NCBI GenBank assembly: GCA_030533445.1
Contig: CM060076.1
Location: forward strand, 7,954,501 to 8,018,500
Length of the DNA: 64,000 nucleotides
Direction: 5' to 3'
DNA from: Cyprinodon diabolis
Lineage: Eukaryota; Chordata; Actinopteri; Cyprinodontiformes; Cyprinodontidae
Shown one piece after another: positions 1 through 11,303 of this stretch. The notes beneath the pieces are model-generated. The model had not been told where the DNA came from and searched no databases. It saw nothing but the letters and a program-made list of their open reading frames with translations. A program made the position numbers and the translations under genes. The first letter of the stretch is position 1, and every line of letters starts with the position of its first letter.

Positions 1-104
1 TTCACCACCGACAGCATGATGAAAAATGAGAAGCTCAGCCGCCATGACTCCAGCACGGCCTGAATCACGATATTAAGCAGATCTGAGGGAACATCTGCAG
101 CCAT
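1..104 (-). CDS. Possible first coding exon of an unrecognised gene, cut by the window edge
   Basis: A minus-strand reading frame begins with ATG at 104-102 and stays open for about 34 codons to the window edge. It starts MAADVPSDLL and then has a hydrophobic run (LSFSFFIMLSVV) that could begin a membrane segment. G follows the ATG, as in a fair Kozak context, and base composition is richer in GC than the sequence to its right. I do not recognise the protein. It could be a 5' coding exon transcribed away from c1orf198, or chance. Only the frame and composition support it. Confidence 0.35.
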   Translation of the reverse strand, partial: MAADVPSDLLNIVIQAVLESWRLSFSFFIMLSVV

Positions 105-1600
105 ACTGTCAGCAGGGGCCGATAACGCAGTGACTACAAAGGTTGAATTTGTCAGACAAAATGTACGATTAGTTACAGAGAACTGAGTTGTTATATCGTG
201 TTCAATTCCTAAACATATTTATATGATTTAATGATGTACATTTGGAGTTAAACTTGTTTAATATAGAACAAAAATAACAAATATCCATTAGCCTTGATGT
301 CACATAACTAAATTATGGAGAGCAAATGCCTTTTTAAATGGTTTTACTTGTTGTGCGTTTTGTACATATATGTAGCTGGATCACAGCTCCTCTGCTGGAA
401 CCTGCAGCACCGGACTCTGATCCAGTCTGTTCAAACTCTGGAGTTCTGAGCTTCTAAAGGACAGCCTGGTGTAATCTGTGGTTTACCTGTTAACACGTTA
501 ACACTTTTTGTTGTCTGAATAAACTTGCGAGCCCCTTTTTTATATCTGATTATAAATTTACAGTAAATCTGTTTGATTTCTGTTTTTATCAGCTGTTTTT
601 TTTTCTTTAAGATCATTATAATAATTCAAAACAAAGTGTATGATTTTGTATACCATTTTGTAAAATAAAATAAAATTTTCTAGAAGGCTAACTGACCTCA
701 TTACTGTGTCCAAAACTATGGTCTTTTTTAATTTACTAGTTGTCAAAAATAAAAGTACAAATAATAAGTGAATACCATGAAATCGAATTTCTCCAAACAC
801 ACCAAATAAACTTTTTTTCTTTAAGTAAAAATGTCTAATGGGACATTTAATACAAACATATACAAGCTGGGAAATAGGAAACACAAACTGTTTTAATAAA
901 ATTCAAAAGACTTTTTAACTATGGTTTTATTTTTTGTTTTAAGTGGATTAAATTGAATAGTACATGATTAATTTAATATGCGAATACCTGATTATGATCC
1001 TATTTGCGGGCCTCTCACACATACAGCTACTCCTCCATCAGCTAATTAGAAACCTTTTCATGAAATAAAATTTGAAGACAGAAACAGTAGATATGAAAAT
1101 AAGACACAATCTGGTTAAAGAACTAGGATGACAAGCCAGACGTTCAATTTTTTCTTCAAACCAAACATGAAACATCCAAGATCAAAGAGCCACTGCTGCA
1201 CTATGGGTATATTTTATAATAAACAGGCAAACGAAGACCAATAGCAAAACCTGAAATCTACCGTTTGTTTGATTTTAATCCAGTTTAGCTAACAACAAAA
1301 CATATCCTTTTCTTCATTGTTTTTGTTTTTTTCCTGCTCTGTTAAAAAAAAAAAAAACAAAGTGGTCCCCCATTGCCTGCTGGTCTTTTATCAGTCTTAC
1401 TAATAACCTGATAAACCTATTAAAATGTACAAAAAAAGAATAAATAGCTCCAACAAATATATTTTTCATCCTGTTTCTGGTTAAGAAATGTCATTGTCAT
1501 GAATTTGTTTATTAATTTATTTTATTACATAAAGTGAGGAAATTAAGTATTAAAACACCTATCTGTCAGCTAGATTTCACACCTATTAGTCTGATTTCAA
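105..1600. other. AT-rich intergenic sequence
   Basis: Open frames here are short and low-complexity. I see no exon with splice sites, no RNA gene and no recognisable repeat apart from homopolymer runs. Confidence 0.5.
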
Positions 1601-1639
1601 AATATCCGCCTCCACTCCATTTGTTATCCTGAATTAGAT

Positions 1640-2360
1640 GCACCCGTTTCAGGTCGTTAGCTGCATAAAGACACCTGTCCATCCCAAACAATCAGTAAGA
1701 ATCCAACTAATAACATGGCCATGACCAAAGAGCTGTCCAAAGACACTAGAGAAAAAATTGCACACCTCCATAAGGCTGGAAAGGGCGACAGGGAAATTGC
1801 CAAAGCAGCTTGGTGAAAAAATGTCCACTGTTGGAGCAATCATTAGAAAATGGAAGAAGCTAAACATGACTGTCAAATTCCCCCTGAATGTGGCTCCATG
1901 CAAGTTCTCACCTCATGGGGTCTCAATGATCCAAAGAAAGATGATAAATCAGCCCAGAACTACATGGGAGGAGCTGGTCAATGACCTGAATAGAGCTGGG
2001 ACCACCGTTTCGAAGGTTACTGTTAGTAATACACTAAGACATATGGTTTGAAATCAAGGAGTTATGTGGTCAGATGAGACCAAAATAGAACTTTTTGGTC
2101 ATAATTGTACTAAATGTGCTTGGAGGAAGAAGAAGGATATGTACCATCCCAAGAACACCATCACTACTGTGAAGCATGGGGTTGGTAGCGTCATGCTTTG
2201 GGGGGTGTTTTTCTGCACATGGAACAGGGCGACTGCACTGTATGTGCAGATTTTGGGGAACAACCTCCTTCCCTCAGCTAGATCATTGAAGATGGGTCGA
2301 GGCTGGCTCTTCATACATGACAATGAGCACACAGCCTGGATAACCAAGGTGTGGCTCTGT
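1640..2360 (+). pseudogene. Decayed Tc1-family transposon, transposase fragments
   Basis: Two broken frames carry Tc1 transposase pieces. One (about 1850-2051) matches the second half of the DNA-binding region, with [10 protein letters not shown]. The other (2064-2350) has the first catalytic block, [11 protein letters not shown], and the second, FIHDNEHTA. The leader before them, including the ATGACCAAAGAGCTGTCC-type start near 1718, is typical of fish Tc1 elements. The third catalytic block (PDLNPIE-type) and clear terminal repeats are missing, so the copy is truncated, frameshifted and old. Confidence 0.75.
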
Positions 2361-2524
2361 AAGACGCATACATATACATTTTATTTATTCATTTATTAAA
2401 TTTTCTGTTGAGATCAATGAAGTTGTTTTAAATTGAATTTGGATGTATGGACCTGGATTATTGAACCTTAATACTACCTTGCCAATGAGTTTAGTTCTAT
2501 CTAAAGAACTTAACCCCAGAGCAT

Positions 2525-2574
2525 GATACTGCAACTATAATATTTCAATTTAGAAATATTATAGTTGCAGTATC
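2525..2574. repeat. Perfect 22-bp hairpin
   Basis: Arms 2525-2546 and 2553-2574 are exact reverse complements, separated by the 6-base loop AATTTA. There is no mismatch in the stem. It lies in otherwise featureless AT-rich DNA just past the decayed Tc1. Confidence 0.9.
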
Positions 2575-4076
2575 TATATGTTAATTTCCTTTCCTTTTAA
2601 GGAACATCACTTTAAAGTGGCTCGTTAAAGCCTTAGTAAAAGCCTTTTTGTTCCTTGATGACCTTTCGGTCAAACTCAAGTGGTTTTAAAAATGAACAAA
2701 ATAAATAATACTGAAAGAAGAAGCCTCTTTGTGTATTTAATCACTATGATCAATTTCCTCTGTGTCAGTTTTTCTTTCTCTAGCAACATGAGGTCCTGCC
2801 CTTTTCCAAGTTATTTTTTTTGTTTTTTTTTCACAGTCCACTAAAAAGCCTTGGACTGCTGAAAGATAACCTTAAATGGAAGAAACTTATTAAGAAATAA
2901 ATTATGAGTCAAGACCTTTCTGGTTTCTGCAGTTCTGTACTTTCCCTCTAAATACCAAAATATGATTCAGAATTTGACTCCTTAACTCATGCCTGTGTCT
3001 AAAGCTGGCTCCCACATATCCCAAACCAGATTAAACCAGTAACCAGTAGAGGTTAGATGTTATTGTAAAAAAAGTATAGGCTGTACAAAAATTACTAACA
3101 GAGAATCAAATTGTTTCAAAATTAATCTAAAAACATGTGCAAGTGTTTTATCTTTTATATTTAAGGTTTAAGAGGCAGGTTTCAACACTTTAAACACACA
3201 AGTCATTTTAGTTGAACTATTATAAGTTTAATTAAACTATTGTCCTTTTTCTAAAGTAAAACAGAAAAAAATGTGTCTTTAATTTGGAGATAATTTGCAT
3301 ACATGCAGAACACCACAAGTGTAAATGTGAATTTTAGAGCACATTTTGGTGCAATAAACAATCTTATTACTGTATGTAAAACTTTAGACTCCGACCTTGT
3401 TTACTTCCACAGAGCCTGAATGTTTTTTTACTCCTTTCATACCCAACATGAGGCTCTCTTCTTCTAATGCTGGTTCTGAAGATATTTTGTGGCTATTCTA
3501 ATTTTGTTTTCTTTTTGTTTTTTTAAGCAGAGTCTCTAATTCGAAGTGATGAATAATTAAAACCAAAAATGGTCCCTAAATTCCATATATGAACAATATT
3601 GTTTCTACATAAATAAATAATCATTACAAACTTCAAACTTTTTAACACAAGCTGCTTCTCATAACAGTACAATTGTCTCCATGTATTTAGCTAAAGCAAT
3701 GAAGAGAAAAAAAACAGTTTGGCGAACAAACGAGAAGTTTGGCACGTCCATGGTTGTGAGTAAGGAGCTAATGTTGCTATTGTTGAGCCGCCCTGTTGGC
3801 TAAGCAGTATGAATAACAGAGTTCTGAAATGTGGCCTGAGGGGTGCAGCAGTTTGTAACATGGCTGCATTTTATGGATTCAATCCCAGCTTTTTACAGGG
3901 ATCATTTTTGTAATAATTAGACTTAATCTAATAGCTATTGCAGTTAGGTATACTTTACTAATAAAATTGAGTAAATCTACTCAAATAAACTGTGTGGAAA
4001 TTGTACATCACTTTAATTGGTTAATTTTTATAGTTTGTTTTTAGTTAAAAATCGGGTATAGGATGATGCATGAGGT
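2575..4076. other. Intergenic sequence, nothing recognised
   Basis: AT-rich, with many stops in all frames. No exon, repeat family or RNA gene was recognised. Confidence 0.5.
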
Positions 4077-4419
4077 CATGGGCGGTTCTAGACAGGGGCC
4101 AACAGGGGCTAGTGCCCCTATATAATTAATCCTGTCCCTTGTTATGGCCCCCTACCCAAGACATAACATTGAATAATTTTCTAATGATAATACCCACTGG
4201 CACTTGAACTGTAACGAATGACTTTAATCTTTTATCCTTACCTTGGCTTTACTTTTATGATGATTTGAAAATTAAGATGTTGAACTAAGCAGCAACCTCT
4301 GCCGGGCTTCTGAGCTCCTTTACTTCTTTAAGTCAGCATCAATGCTCAAAAGCCTTGCCCATGTTCACCATAGGGTTGCTTCTTTTCTGGGGTGGCTTGA
4401 ATCTGAGAAATGTATCTAA

Positions 4420-5696
4420 AGCCCCATTTACACTATCCTCATGAAACTGTGCTGAGAACAGTCAGAATACGGTAACCGGGATGATACAGGAGGGTGTTAA
4501 ATCCTGCTTGGCATCTCTGCCTGTCGCACCTCCTCCGGTGCCCATGGGTCAGCTGCAGGGTCGTCAGCCAGGAACCACCATTCACCAACGTTTCGCCCCT
4601 TTAATCCTGGAACGTCTCCTGGTGGCGGGGCAGTGACAGGGACGTCTCCCTGTCACCCCCTGCAGCTGAAAGATGTTATTCCCTGCAACTGTTATCTGGG
4701 GGTTAGGTGTTATTCCCCCAGGTTCTGTCCTTCCTCCGCAGCCAGAGCCAAAAGCTCCCTTTCTCCGCCTCCTCAGCCAGTTCCTTTGTTGCCTTCCTCA
4801 GCCTTCCTCCCGTGACTCCCACGTCTTTCAGAAGGCGTATGGTCGACAACCCTGTGAAGCCTCGGCATCCGACCTCTACTGGGTAGATGGTAGTCTTCCA
4901 GCCCACCTCCCAGCACTCCACAGCCAGCTCTGAGTACTTGGCCTTCTTTCGCTCAAAGGCAGCTTCGATCCCTTCCTCCATTGGCACAGTGAGGGCTACC
5001 GCTCTTGCCTTTACAGACCACACCACAATGTCTGGTCGGAGAGATGTGGTGGTGATTTCTGTGGGAAACTGAAGCTTCTTGTCCAGGTCAACCTTCATGC
5101 TCCACTCCTGGCCAGTAGTGAAGCGCCTTGCGGTTTCTCTTTGCTTGAAGCTTCTTATTCCTCCTTCCGCGACAAAGATGGTGGGGTCCTCTGCTGGGGG
5201 GACCCCAGCTGGGGATGGTGTTCTACTACCCTGTCTGCGTTCCTCCATAATTTTTGAGTGTAAATGGAACACAACTAAACTGGACTGTGCCAGACACAAC
5301 CGCATTAATTCTAGTACTAGTTCGACAGTAGGGCTGGGCACGGTTCAGTTGTGGCTTCGTTCTCTGATAACAAAGAGTGCATGTGCAGACAGGGTCAACT
5401 TCTATTTACAGTCAGCTGACTGATTTTGTGGGTTTTCCGGCGTGTCTGGCTTTAAAATTCACAGATCTCTTCACCTGTTCGCAACATGAACTTCTTCTCA
5501 GCCTCTTAACAATAAATGGCCACCATTTTTATCCGCTATGAGAGCTGCAGAATTGTGGACCATCAATAGGAGATGAAGAACTGTGCAAGCGTGATGTGTA
5601 AATGGTCGTAAGAACCAAGCTCAGCACGGTTAACTGATCCAAGCTCGGTCTGAACTCGGCACAGATCGGTTTCAGAGGGGTAATGTAAATGGGGCA
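4420..5696. mobile_element. TIR element nested in the 4077-6042 element
   Basis: The left end (GCCCCATTTACACTATCCTC at 4421) and the reverse complement of the right end (GCCCCATTTACATTACCCCT, ending 5695) form imperfect inverted repeats. They extend about 40 bp and include TGAAAC and CTG-GAG blocks. A retroelement coding fragment lies inside. No short target duplication could be fixed by eye. Confidence 0.55.
4703..5341 (-). pseudogene. Retroelement C-terminal fragment, restriction-like endonuclease type
   Basis: An open minus-strand frame of 212 codons carries RPDIVVWS, LTVPMEEGIEAAFERKKAKY, YPVEVGCRGF and a tail with GSFWLWLRRKD. I recognise this arrangement from the C-terminal parts of fish and invertebrate retroelements. 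The RPDIVVWS then LTVPMEE spacing resembles a PD-(D/E)xK nuclease core. No reverse transcriptase domain accompanies it, so it is a fragment, probably carried as cargo of the enclosing TIR element. The family name is inferred from remembered motif patterns. Confidence 0.5.
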
Positions 5697-6042
5697 AGTG
5701 AGAAGAAGCCATGTCTCTGCCTAACATTACTTCACACTATTATTCCTCTTGGTGCAGAATTCTTTCGTTTTTGGCATTACCACAAGTAAACATTTATATA
5801 TTGTGAACTTTCACAACTTTTAAAAATTGATACTACTATATTTTCTTTTTCATTACAATAGCAATTTTATGCTGTACCACTCCACACATTTTGTGTATTT
5901 ATTTATTGATAGTTTTGATGAAAAAATAGTAGCTATGACCTTTAACAATGAAATATGGTCCCCTCTTTATGCTTTCCTCCACCATGAAAAATCACTTTTC
6001 CCATCCTGCCTCCATAGTAAATCTGATCTAGAACGGCCACTG

Positions 6043-8040
6043 CATCAAGTCCTGCCTCAGGTCTTTGTTGGATTTTCTCCTGGGTAAAATAAATAACATC
6101 CAGGTGATTTTGAGCTTTATAAAATATAAATTTTATCTGGTATGCCTTCTTTAGCTGTACACCTGAACACTTTTAAACTCACTAGAAGGTTTAGTTGACA
6201 GCTTGACAGCTTTCAATGACCAACAAAGTTGCTCCTCCAGGAATGCAAAAGTTCAATGCTTGATATGAGAACAAGAATAAGTGGGAATTTGAGAAAGAAA
6301 GGGTGTTGCTGTGAGACCAGATATCAGTTGATAATTCAAGGCGTTTAGGCTCACATTATAAAGGCTGCTTACAAAAATCTCACAAAAAATTTCCATGAAT
6401 GTGTTACTATAACCAACTGCTTTTAAATGCATTGGATGTACTGTAGTTCTGGAGGAGGGAAAACATGTTTACTTGAGCAATAAATCACACTTCAGTGTCA
6501 TGCCAAGAGAACCATAGATATCCAACTGTATTTTGCCATATGCACAATTTTTTCAGAAGGAGCATAATGTTGTTGGTTTATTTTTAGCTTGAATTCGTTC
6601 TCCTGGCGATGTGAGAACAACTTGATAATTGGCCCTTTCTGCTACCTAAGGGACATGACTGATCTGATATATATTATATATATTAAAAAACACTACAAAT
6701 ATGAGATATTTGAACATAGATCACATTGAAGCCGGGGAGTGTGTTGTTTTTGTTTTCCAACTAGCAGTTGTTGCACTAGAGATTCTACTACTTAAAAAAA
6801 AAGGTGCAGATTAACAAACATAACATCAGTGTGTGTGGGAGGTAGAATGCTGTAGTTACAGTATGACCACAACTTTCCAATTCCAAGGCAACCACTCTTC
6901 CATTCATACGAGCATTTATAGAGCTTGATAAGTCAGAAGTTACTCGCCCGATTTATTTATTTTTATGTGGAAAATAATAATTGGAAATCATTGCTTTTTC
7001 ATGAAGCACTTTAATAATCTGTTCAGTCATTATTTTGTGGATTGCCTTAAAGAGAGCTTTAGAATCAATGACTGCATATTTTATTTATCATTTAAAGTCC
7101 TGGAATTAAAAATGGCCTCTGGACACTGATTGCTAAAGACTGTGTTGCTAGAAAAAGGAAAAACTACAAACATCAATATTCAGATGTACAAAAAGTAATG
7201 GAACAGATCAATGTTGGAAGCAGAAGGTGGAGAGAATGATTGTAAATTAATTATATTTAAAAAATATGTTACAACATTTTAAAACTTAGGCTCCTATAAT
7301 ATAGAAAAACATAACTGAGGGGGGTGGACTTACGTTACAGCTCTCAAAAACCTACAACACAGTGATGGAGTTGATTCCTTCCCAGCTATCATCTCAACTC
7401 CCACCCCCATGCAAGGGACCAAAAAATTTTGTCTGGTCAGCCAGGCCAACAATTCCCCTAAAGACCCCCCTTTCAGAGGCTTAGACCAGTATTGGTTATT
7501 GCAGGCTAACAAAGAACCCAAATGACCCCCATTCCAAAGGGGCAGACCCGTTCCTCCAGTCCAATTTGTTCTCTGAACAAAAACAAGACTTTGTTTGGGC
7601 TTCTCAATTAAGCTTGGATCTCATTGCTAATTCTGACATTTTGAATTGAAAAACTTCCTGGATGGGAGGTGAAACATTTTCAAACTTGGAAACAAATTCC
7701 AGTGGCTTGTTTTTTTTAACTTTTTGGAAATAATATGACCTAGATGACTGAGAATCTTCACCTGCAACATAACCGAGGTAATCCCAGTGTAGCACCAGGT
7801 CAGCAACACCAGAAAACAACATCATGAGCTAAATAAAGGGGAAATTTAAAATACCACTAATACAGAGGTGTTTCCTCTAATACAAATAACACTGGGAAAA
7901 ACTTTTTTTTAAAAACACTGTATGGAGTAGGATTCATCTGAAAAGTTTTAGCCTCACTCCAATAGAGAAAGAGTTGGCATTTGCAACCCAGGTTGGTCAA
8001 ATTATAGTAAATAATGCATTACCATTCACATTAAATTGTT
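6043..8040. other. Intergenic sequence left of c1orf198
   Basis: AT-rich sequence without exons. The only recognised item is the dispersed repeat at 7640-7810. Confidence 0.5.
7640..7810 (+). repeat. Dispersed repeat, first of two related copies
   Basis: The blocks CTTCCTGGA, GAAAC, TCCAGTGG and GATGACTGAGAA occur here in order. They recur at 22890-23065, where the part left of the hairpin is inverted. The shared order at two unlinked sites marks a dispersed family. I cannot name it. Confidence 0.6.
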
Positions 8041-8122
8041 TGTGTAATTGCAATATAAGCAACCCACCAGTAGGTGGCGCCATTAATACGCACAATGGGC
8101 TTATCTCGCCTCCTTGTCCCAG

Positions 8123-8173
8123 TTTCCGGTTTCCTCACAAAACAACAGCTGGTAGTAGTCAAAGATGGCCGCC
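8123..8173 (+). promoter_or_regulatory. c1orf198 core promoter motifs (ETS-like and YY1-like)
   Basis: TTTCCGGTTTCC at 8123-8134 fits an ETS-type site. AAGATGGCCGCC at 8162-8173 fits the YY1 consensus with the start codon embedded in it, as in many TATA-less vertebrate housekeeping promoters. The surrounding 130 bp is the GC-richest stretch in the neighbourhood. Binding is inferred from motif shape only. Confidence 0.5.
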
Positions 8174-10292
8174 GCTACTATGGCGGGGCTCGACGCCCAC
8201 AGGATGGAGAAGAAGAAATTCGAGTACTTCTCCTCCATAAACTCCATGGCAAACAAGATAATGCAGGAGCGGGAGAAAATAAAAGCCGAGTACGGCTCTT
8301 CCTGGGAGAAAATGACCCCTCAGGAGCAAGACGCCGCCATAGATAACAGCATGATGGACCCTCATATCAGAGCCAGATACGCTATGCATAAAGTGGACCG
8401 TGAGGAGGTGGTCTGTTACCCTAAACTGCTTCTCCAGACCGGTCAGAAGATCGTCCACTTTGGCGAAGAGGTATTTAAAAGTTATTTGAGTTTTATAGTA
8501 AGGTTTTACGCTCTTTTTGGTGTTGTTGCTAACAATAGCCACGTAGAGGTAAATTACGTAGCTAAACGTCACAAGAGCTTTGTTAACGTAACTAACGTAA
8601 AGAATTGGCTTACGATCGGGATACGCTTGGTTTGTAGAATACAAATAACGGGTATATTTATTATCTTAAGTCTACATGAAAGCTATACCCTACACAGACT
8701 AATGAAATACTATCTGTAAAATTATCTATGTAAACAAACCTCACTTGAGAAGGTAGGTGAAGCGGACGTCGTGGAAGACATTTTGTCCCGTAACGCTCGC
8801 CGTACTGTTGGGGGGGGAGAAGCGGTGGGGGAGAGATGTTCTGTTGCTGCAGTCTGCAGTCTGACCGCTAGATGTCGCTAAAAGTTACACACTGTAGCTT
8901 AAAAACAAGTAAATAGTTTAAAATCGTTATACGTGTACAGCACCAGATAAAAACAAATATCAATACAGATATTTTTAGTTTTGGTTTTCATTCTATAACC
9001 AGACATCTTCTCTCATGTTGCTGATTGGTATAAAACAAACTGTTGTAGTTGCTAATATTTCAGCTTTCATTATTATGGTTTTCATTTTTCTTATAGGATA
9101 TCACTTGGCAGGATGAGCACTCTGCCCCTTTCTCGTGGGAGACAAAGGTAACATTTCATTAACGGATTACATAGCTACCTTTATTTGCATCCTTGCAGTA
9201 TATTTTATTCATAGATGTTATTGTATATTCCTGAAAAATGGTTCTATTATAAACCAATTTGTTTTCCAGAGTCAGATCGAGTTCAGTTTGATGTCAGGTT
9301 CAGCAGATCAGGTGACCTCTTCTTCACAGGCTGACTCCAAAAATGCAAAAGTTCCTCATTCCAATCAGCTTGGAAAGAGTACAGCAGGAGCTAAGGTACT
9401 GTCTGATTTTTTGTTTTCATATCCTGTGCAGAAATTTTTATGTGCATTTTTTTTTTCTTGGGAAGCACGGTTTTTGATGGAATGGTCACTGCTTTTAATC
9501 TGATTGTTTTTTATTTGATTTGATTCGGGAGGTATCTGCTAGTGAGGGGCGAAGGCCAGAGGAAGAGTCGTCCTTCTGGAAGATCAGTGCTGAAAGGTCG
9601 AGGCTGGAAGGAGAAAAAGCTGACTTTCAGTCCCTGACCCCGAGTCAGATCAAATCGCTGGAAAAGGGAGAGAAACCCCTCCCTTCCTACCTCCGACAGG
9701 TAAACACCAATAAATACAGCAGAAGTGGTTATTTTTTATTTTTTAATCTTACTACATTGTGTAAATGTATTTTTTTATTCTTCAGGAGAGCTCCACTATC
9801 TCAAAGGAGCCTGAAATCACTGAGTTCCACCCTTCAGCTCCTGCCAAGTCCATCAAACATCGGGCGCCCAAGCCTCCTGCCCCACAGCCCCCCGGCCCAG
9901 TGGCTGTCAGTGCAACACCTGCATCCATCTCCATCACACCCACACCGGCACCGCCCATCAGTGACTCCTCTACAGTTGCAGTTTGGGAGAGATCTCAGAG
10001 CACCCTGCCGTCTGTCAGCAACACCCCGGATGAAATCTTTTCCTCCAAGCCTTCTAAGTCCTCCACAGCTGCAGAGAAGGAGAAAGTGGAGGAAATATCT
10101 CCTCCTTTGGACATGAGCCCCACCTTTGCCCAGGTGAGACCTGAAACGGGTTAAATAAGCACGAATCCTGACAAGACACAATACGTTCATAACAGTAGAG
10201 TAACAACACTATTGGTTAAAATGCTCTATTCACAGTTTAACACAAGCAACAGCATCCTGAAGACTGGATTTGACTTCTTGGACAACTGGTAA
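8165..10292 (+). CDS. c1orf198: C1orf198-like protein, 6 exons, 351 aa
   Basis: Coding exons are 8165-8470, 9097-9147, 9270-9395, 9532-9699, 9786-10133 and 10236-10292. All are multiples of three with GT/AG junctions. The N-terminal 102 residues include the conserved [18 protein letters not shown] and YGSSWEKM segment. The middle contains [17 protein letters not shown], then a segment with [18 protein letters not shown] and PLPSYLRQ. Exon 5 is a long Pro/Ser-rich, probably disordered region. The last exon ends in GFDFLDNW before TAA, as in the human protein. Length is close to the human 327 aa. The biochemical function of this family is not established; there is no signal peptide or membrane segment. 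The start chosen is the first ATG, inside the YY1-like motif. Human C1orf198 lies next to TTC13, and ttc13 is also in this window. Confidence 0.95.
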
Positions 10293-10643
10293 AAAAAAAA
10301 CCCAACCCAAACACAGACCAGTCGCAGCACTGAATGAAGCATCCTCATCATTATTTTGGAAGTGGACCCCACCGCCATGACTACAGGCGTTCATGTCTAG
10401 ATTTAAGAGACAACCTCTTTAATGTTTCTGTTATCATCCTGTGTAGCTTAAGAGATTATTTCACCACTTGTGTATTTTTGGCTTTGTTTACCTTTTTCCA
10501 AAGCAGAAGAGCATCTTTCCTTGTTTTCCTCTTGGTATGTTACAAGTCTGGATGCATGATCACTGAACTGCCTACAGACACTATGTCCCAAAACACTAAA
10601 AGCATGTCCTTCCTTACTACAAAAGCTTTATATTGCATTTGGG

Positions 10644-10963
10644 GTAGGGCTGGATGATATAGAAAAAAAGCATATCGATAAAAAAAAAATGCATATTGAT
10701 CGATAATTACATAAAAGATATAAAACCATATTTTAAGTGAGCTCTTACCATTTAATGGTATTGCTAACTGAATTTTGTTTAAATAAAAATAACTTAATAG
10801 ACCTGAGTTATGTTACTAAAAATGAACTCCTCAGGTTCTATTCTTTGTCTATGTATTGAATTGAGAGGCTGAGGTAGGGCTCGGATGTTACCCTCTTTTG
10901 TTCCATTGTGCCACATGTCTACCGATCGATATATATTGTTATTAAATTATCATCCAGCCCTAC
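10644..10963. mobile_element. MITE in the c1orf198 3' region
   Basis: The 320-bp stretch starts GTAGGGCTGGATGATAT and ends ATTATCATCCAGCCCTAC, giving about 16 bp of inverted terminal repeat. The interior is AT-rich with ATCGAT-type motifs and no coding frame. It contains an AATAAA (10782-10787) that could serve as a c1orf198 poly(A) signal. Confidence 0.7.
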
Positions 10964-11303
10964 TTGGTTTTGTTTTTTTGTTTTTAATTTGTTTTTGTCT
11001 TAAATGCTTTTACTTTATAACTGTATATGTTTCTGGTGTGTTAACCTTGAAGTGTTAAAGCTGTTTTTAAGGCTGCAGTTCAGTCTAATACGGAATTCTG
11101 TTATTTAAGGGATTTTAAAGAAATTGAAAAAAAAAAGTTTAAAACATGAAAATGAACCATGATTAGATTTAGTTTAAGTCCAATAGAATCTTATATTTTT
11201 AAGATAGCTGAAAAAAAAATCAAAGAATACAGACATCTCTTGCACCAACGCTACTTCATCGCATCATTCCATCTACGCCGTTTGTTTTTTTTAAAAGAGA
11301 TTA

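Larger units (their letters stand above)
4077..6042. mobile_element. hAT-like non-autonomous element, host of nested insertions
   Basis: The left end reads CATGGGCGGTTCTAGA. The reverse complement of the right end reads CAGTGGCCGTTCTAGA, which is 13 of 16 identical and has the CAGTGGCG look of hAT termini. The flanking 8-mers, CATGAGGT (4069-4076) and CATCAAGT (6043-6050), agree at 6 of 8 positions, as expected for an aged 8-bp hAT target duplication. No transposase frame is present. A second TIR element occupies its centre. The assignment to hAT rests only on the termini and the duplication length. Confidence 0.6.

Noticed and set aside
8165..8719. Exon 1 of c1orf198 extended as a single 184-codon frame
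   Set aside because: A GT donor at 8471, a clean acceptor at 9097 and conservation of the DITWQDEH segment show that the open frame past 8470 is intron.
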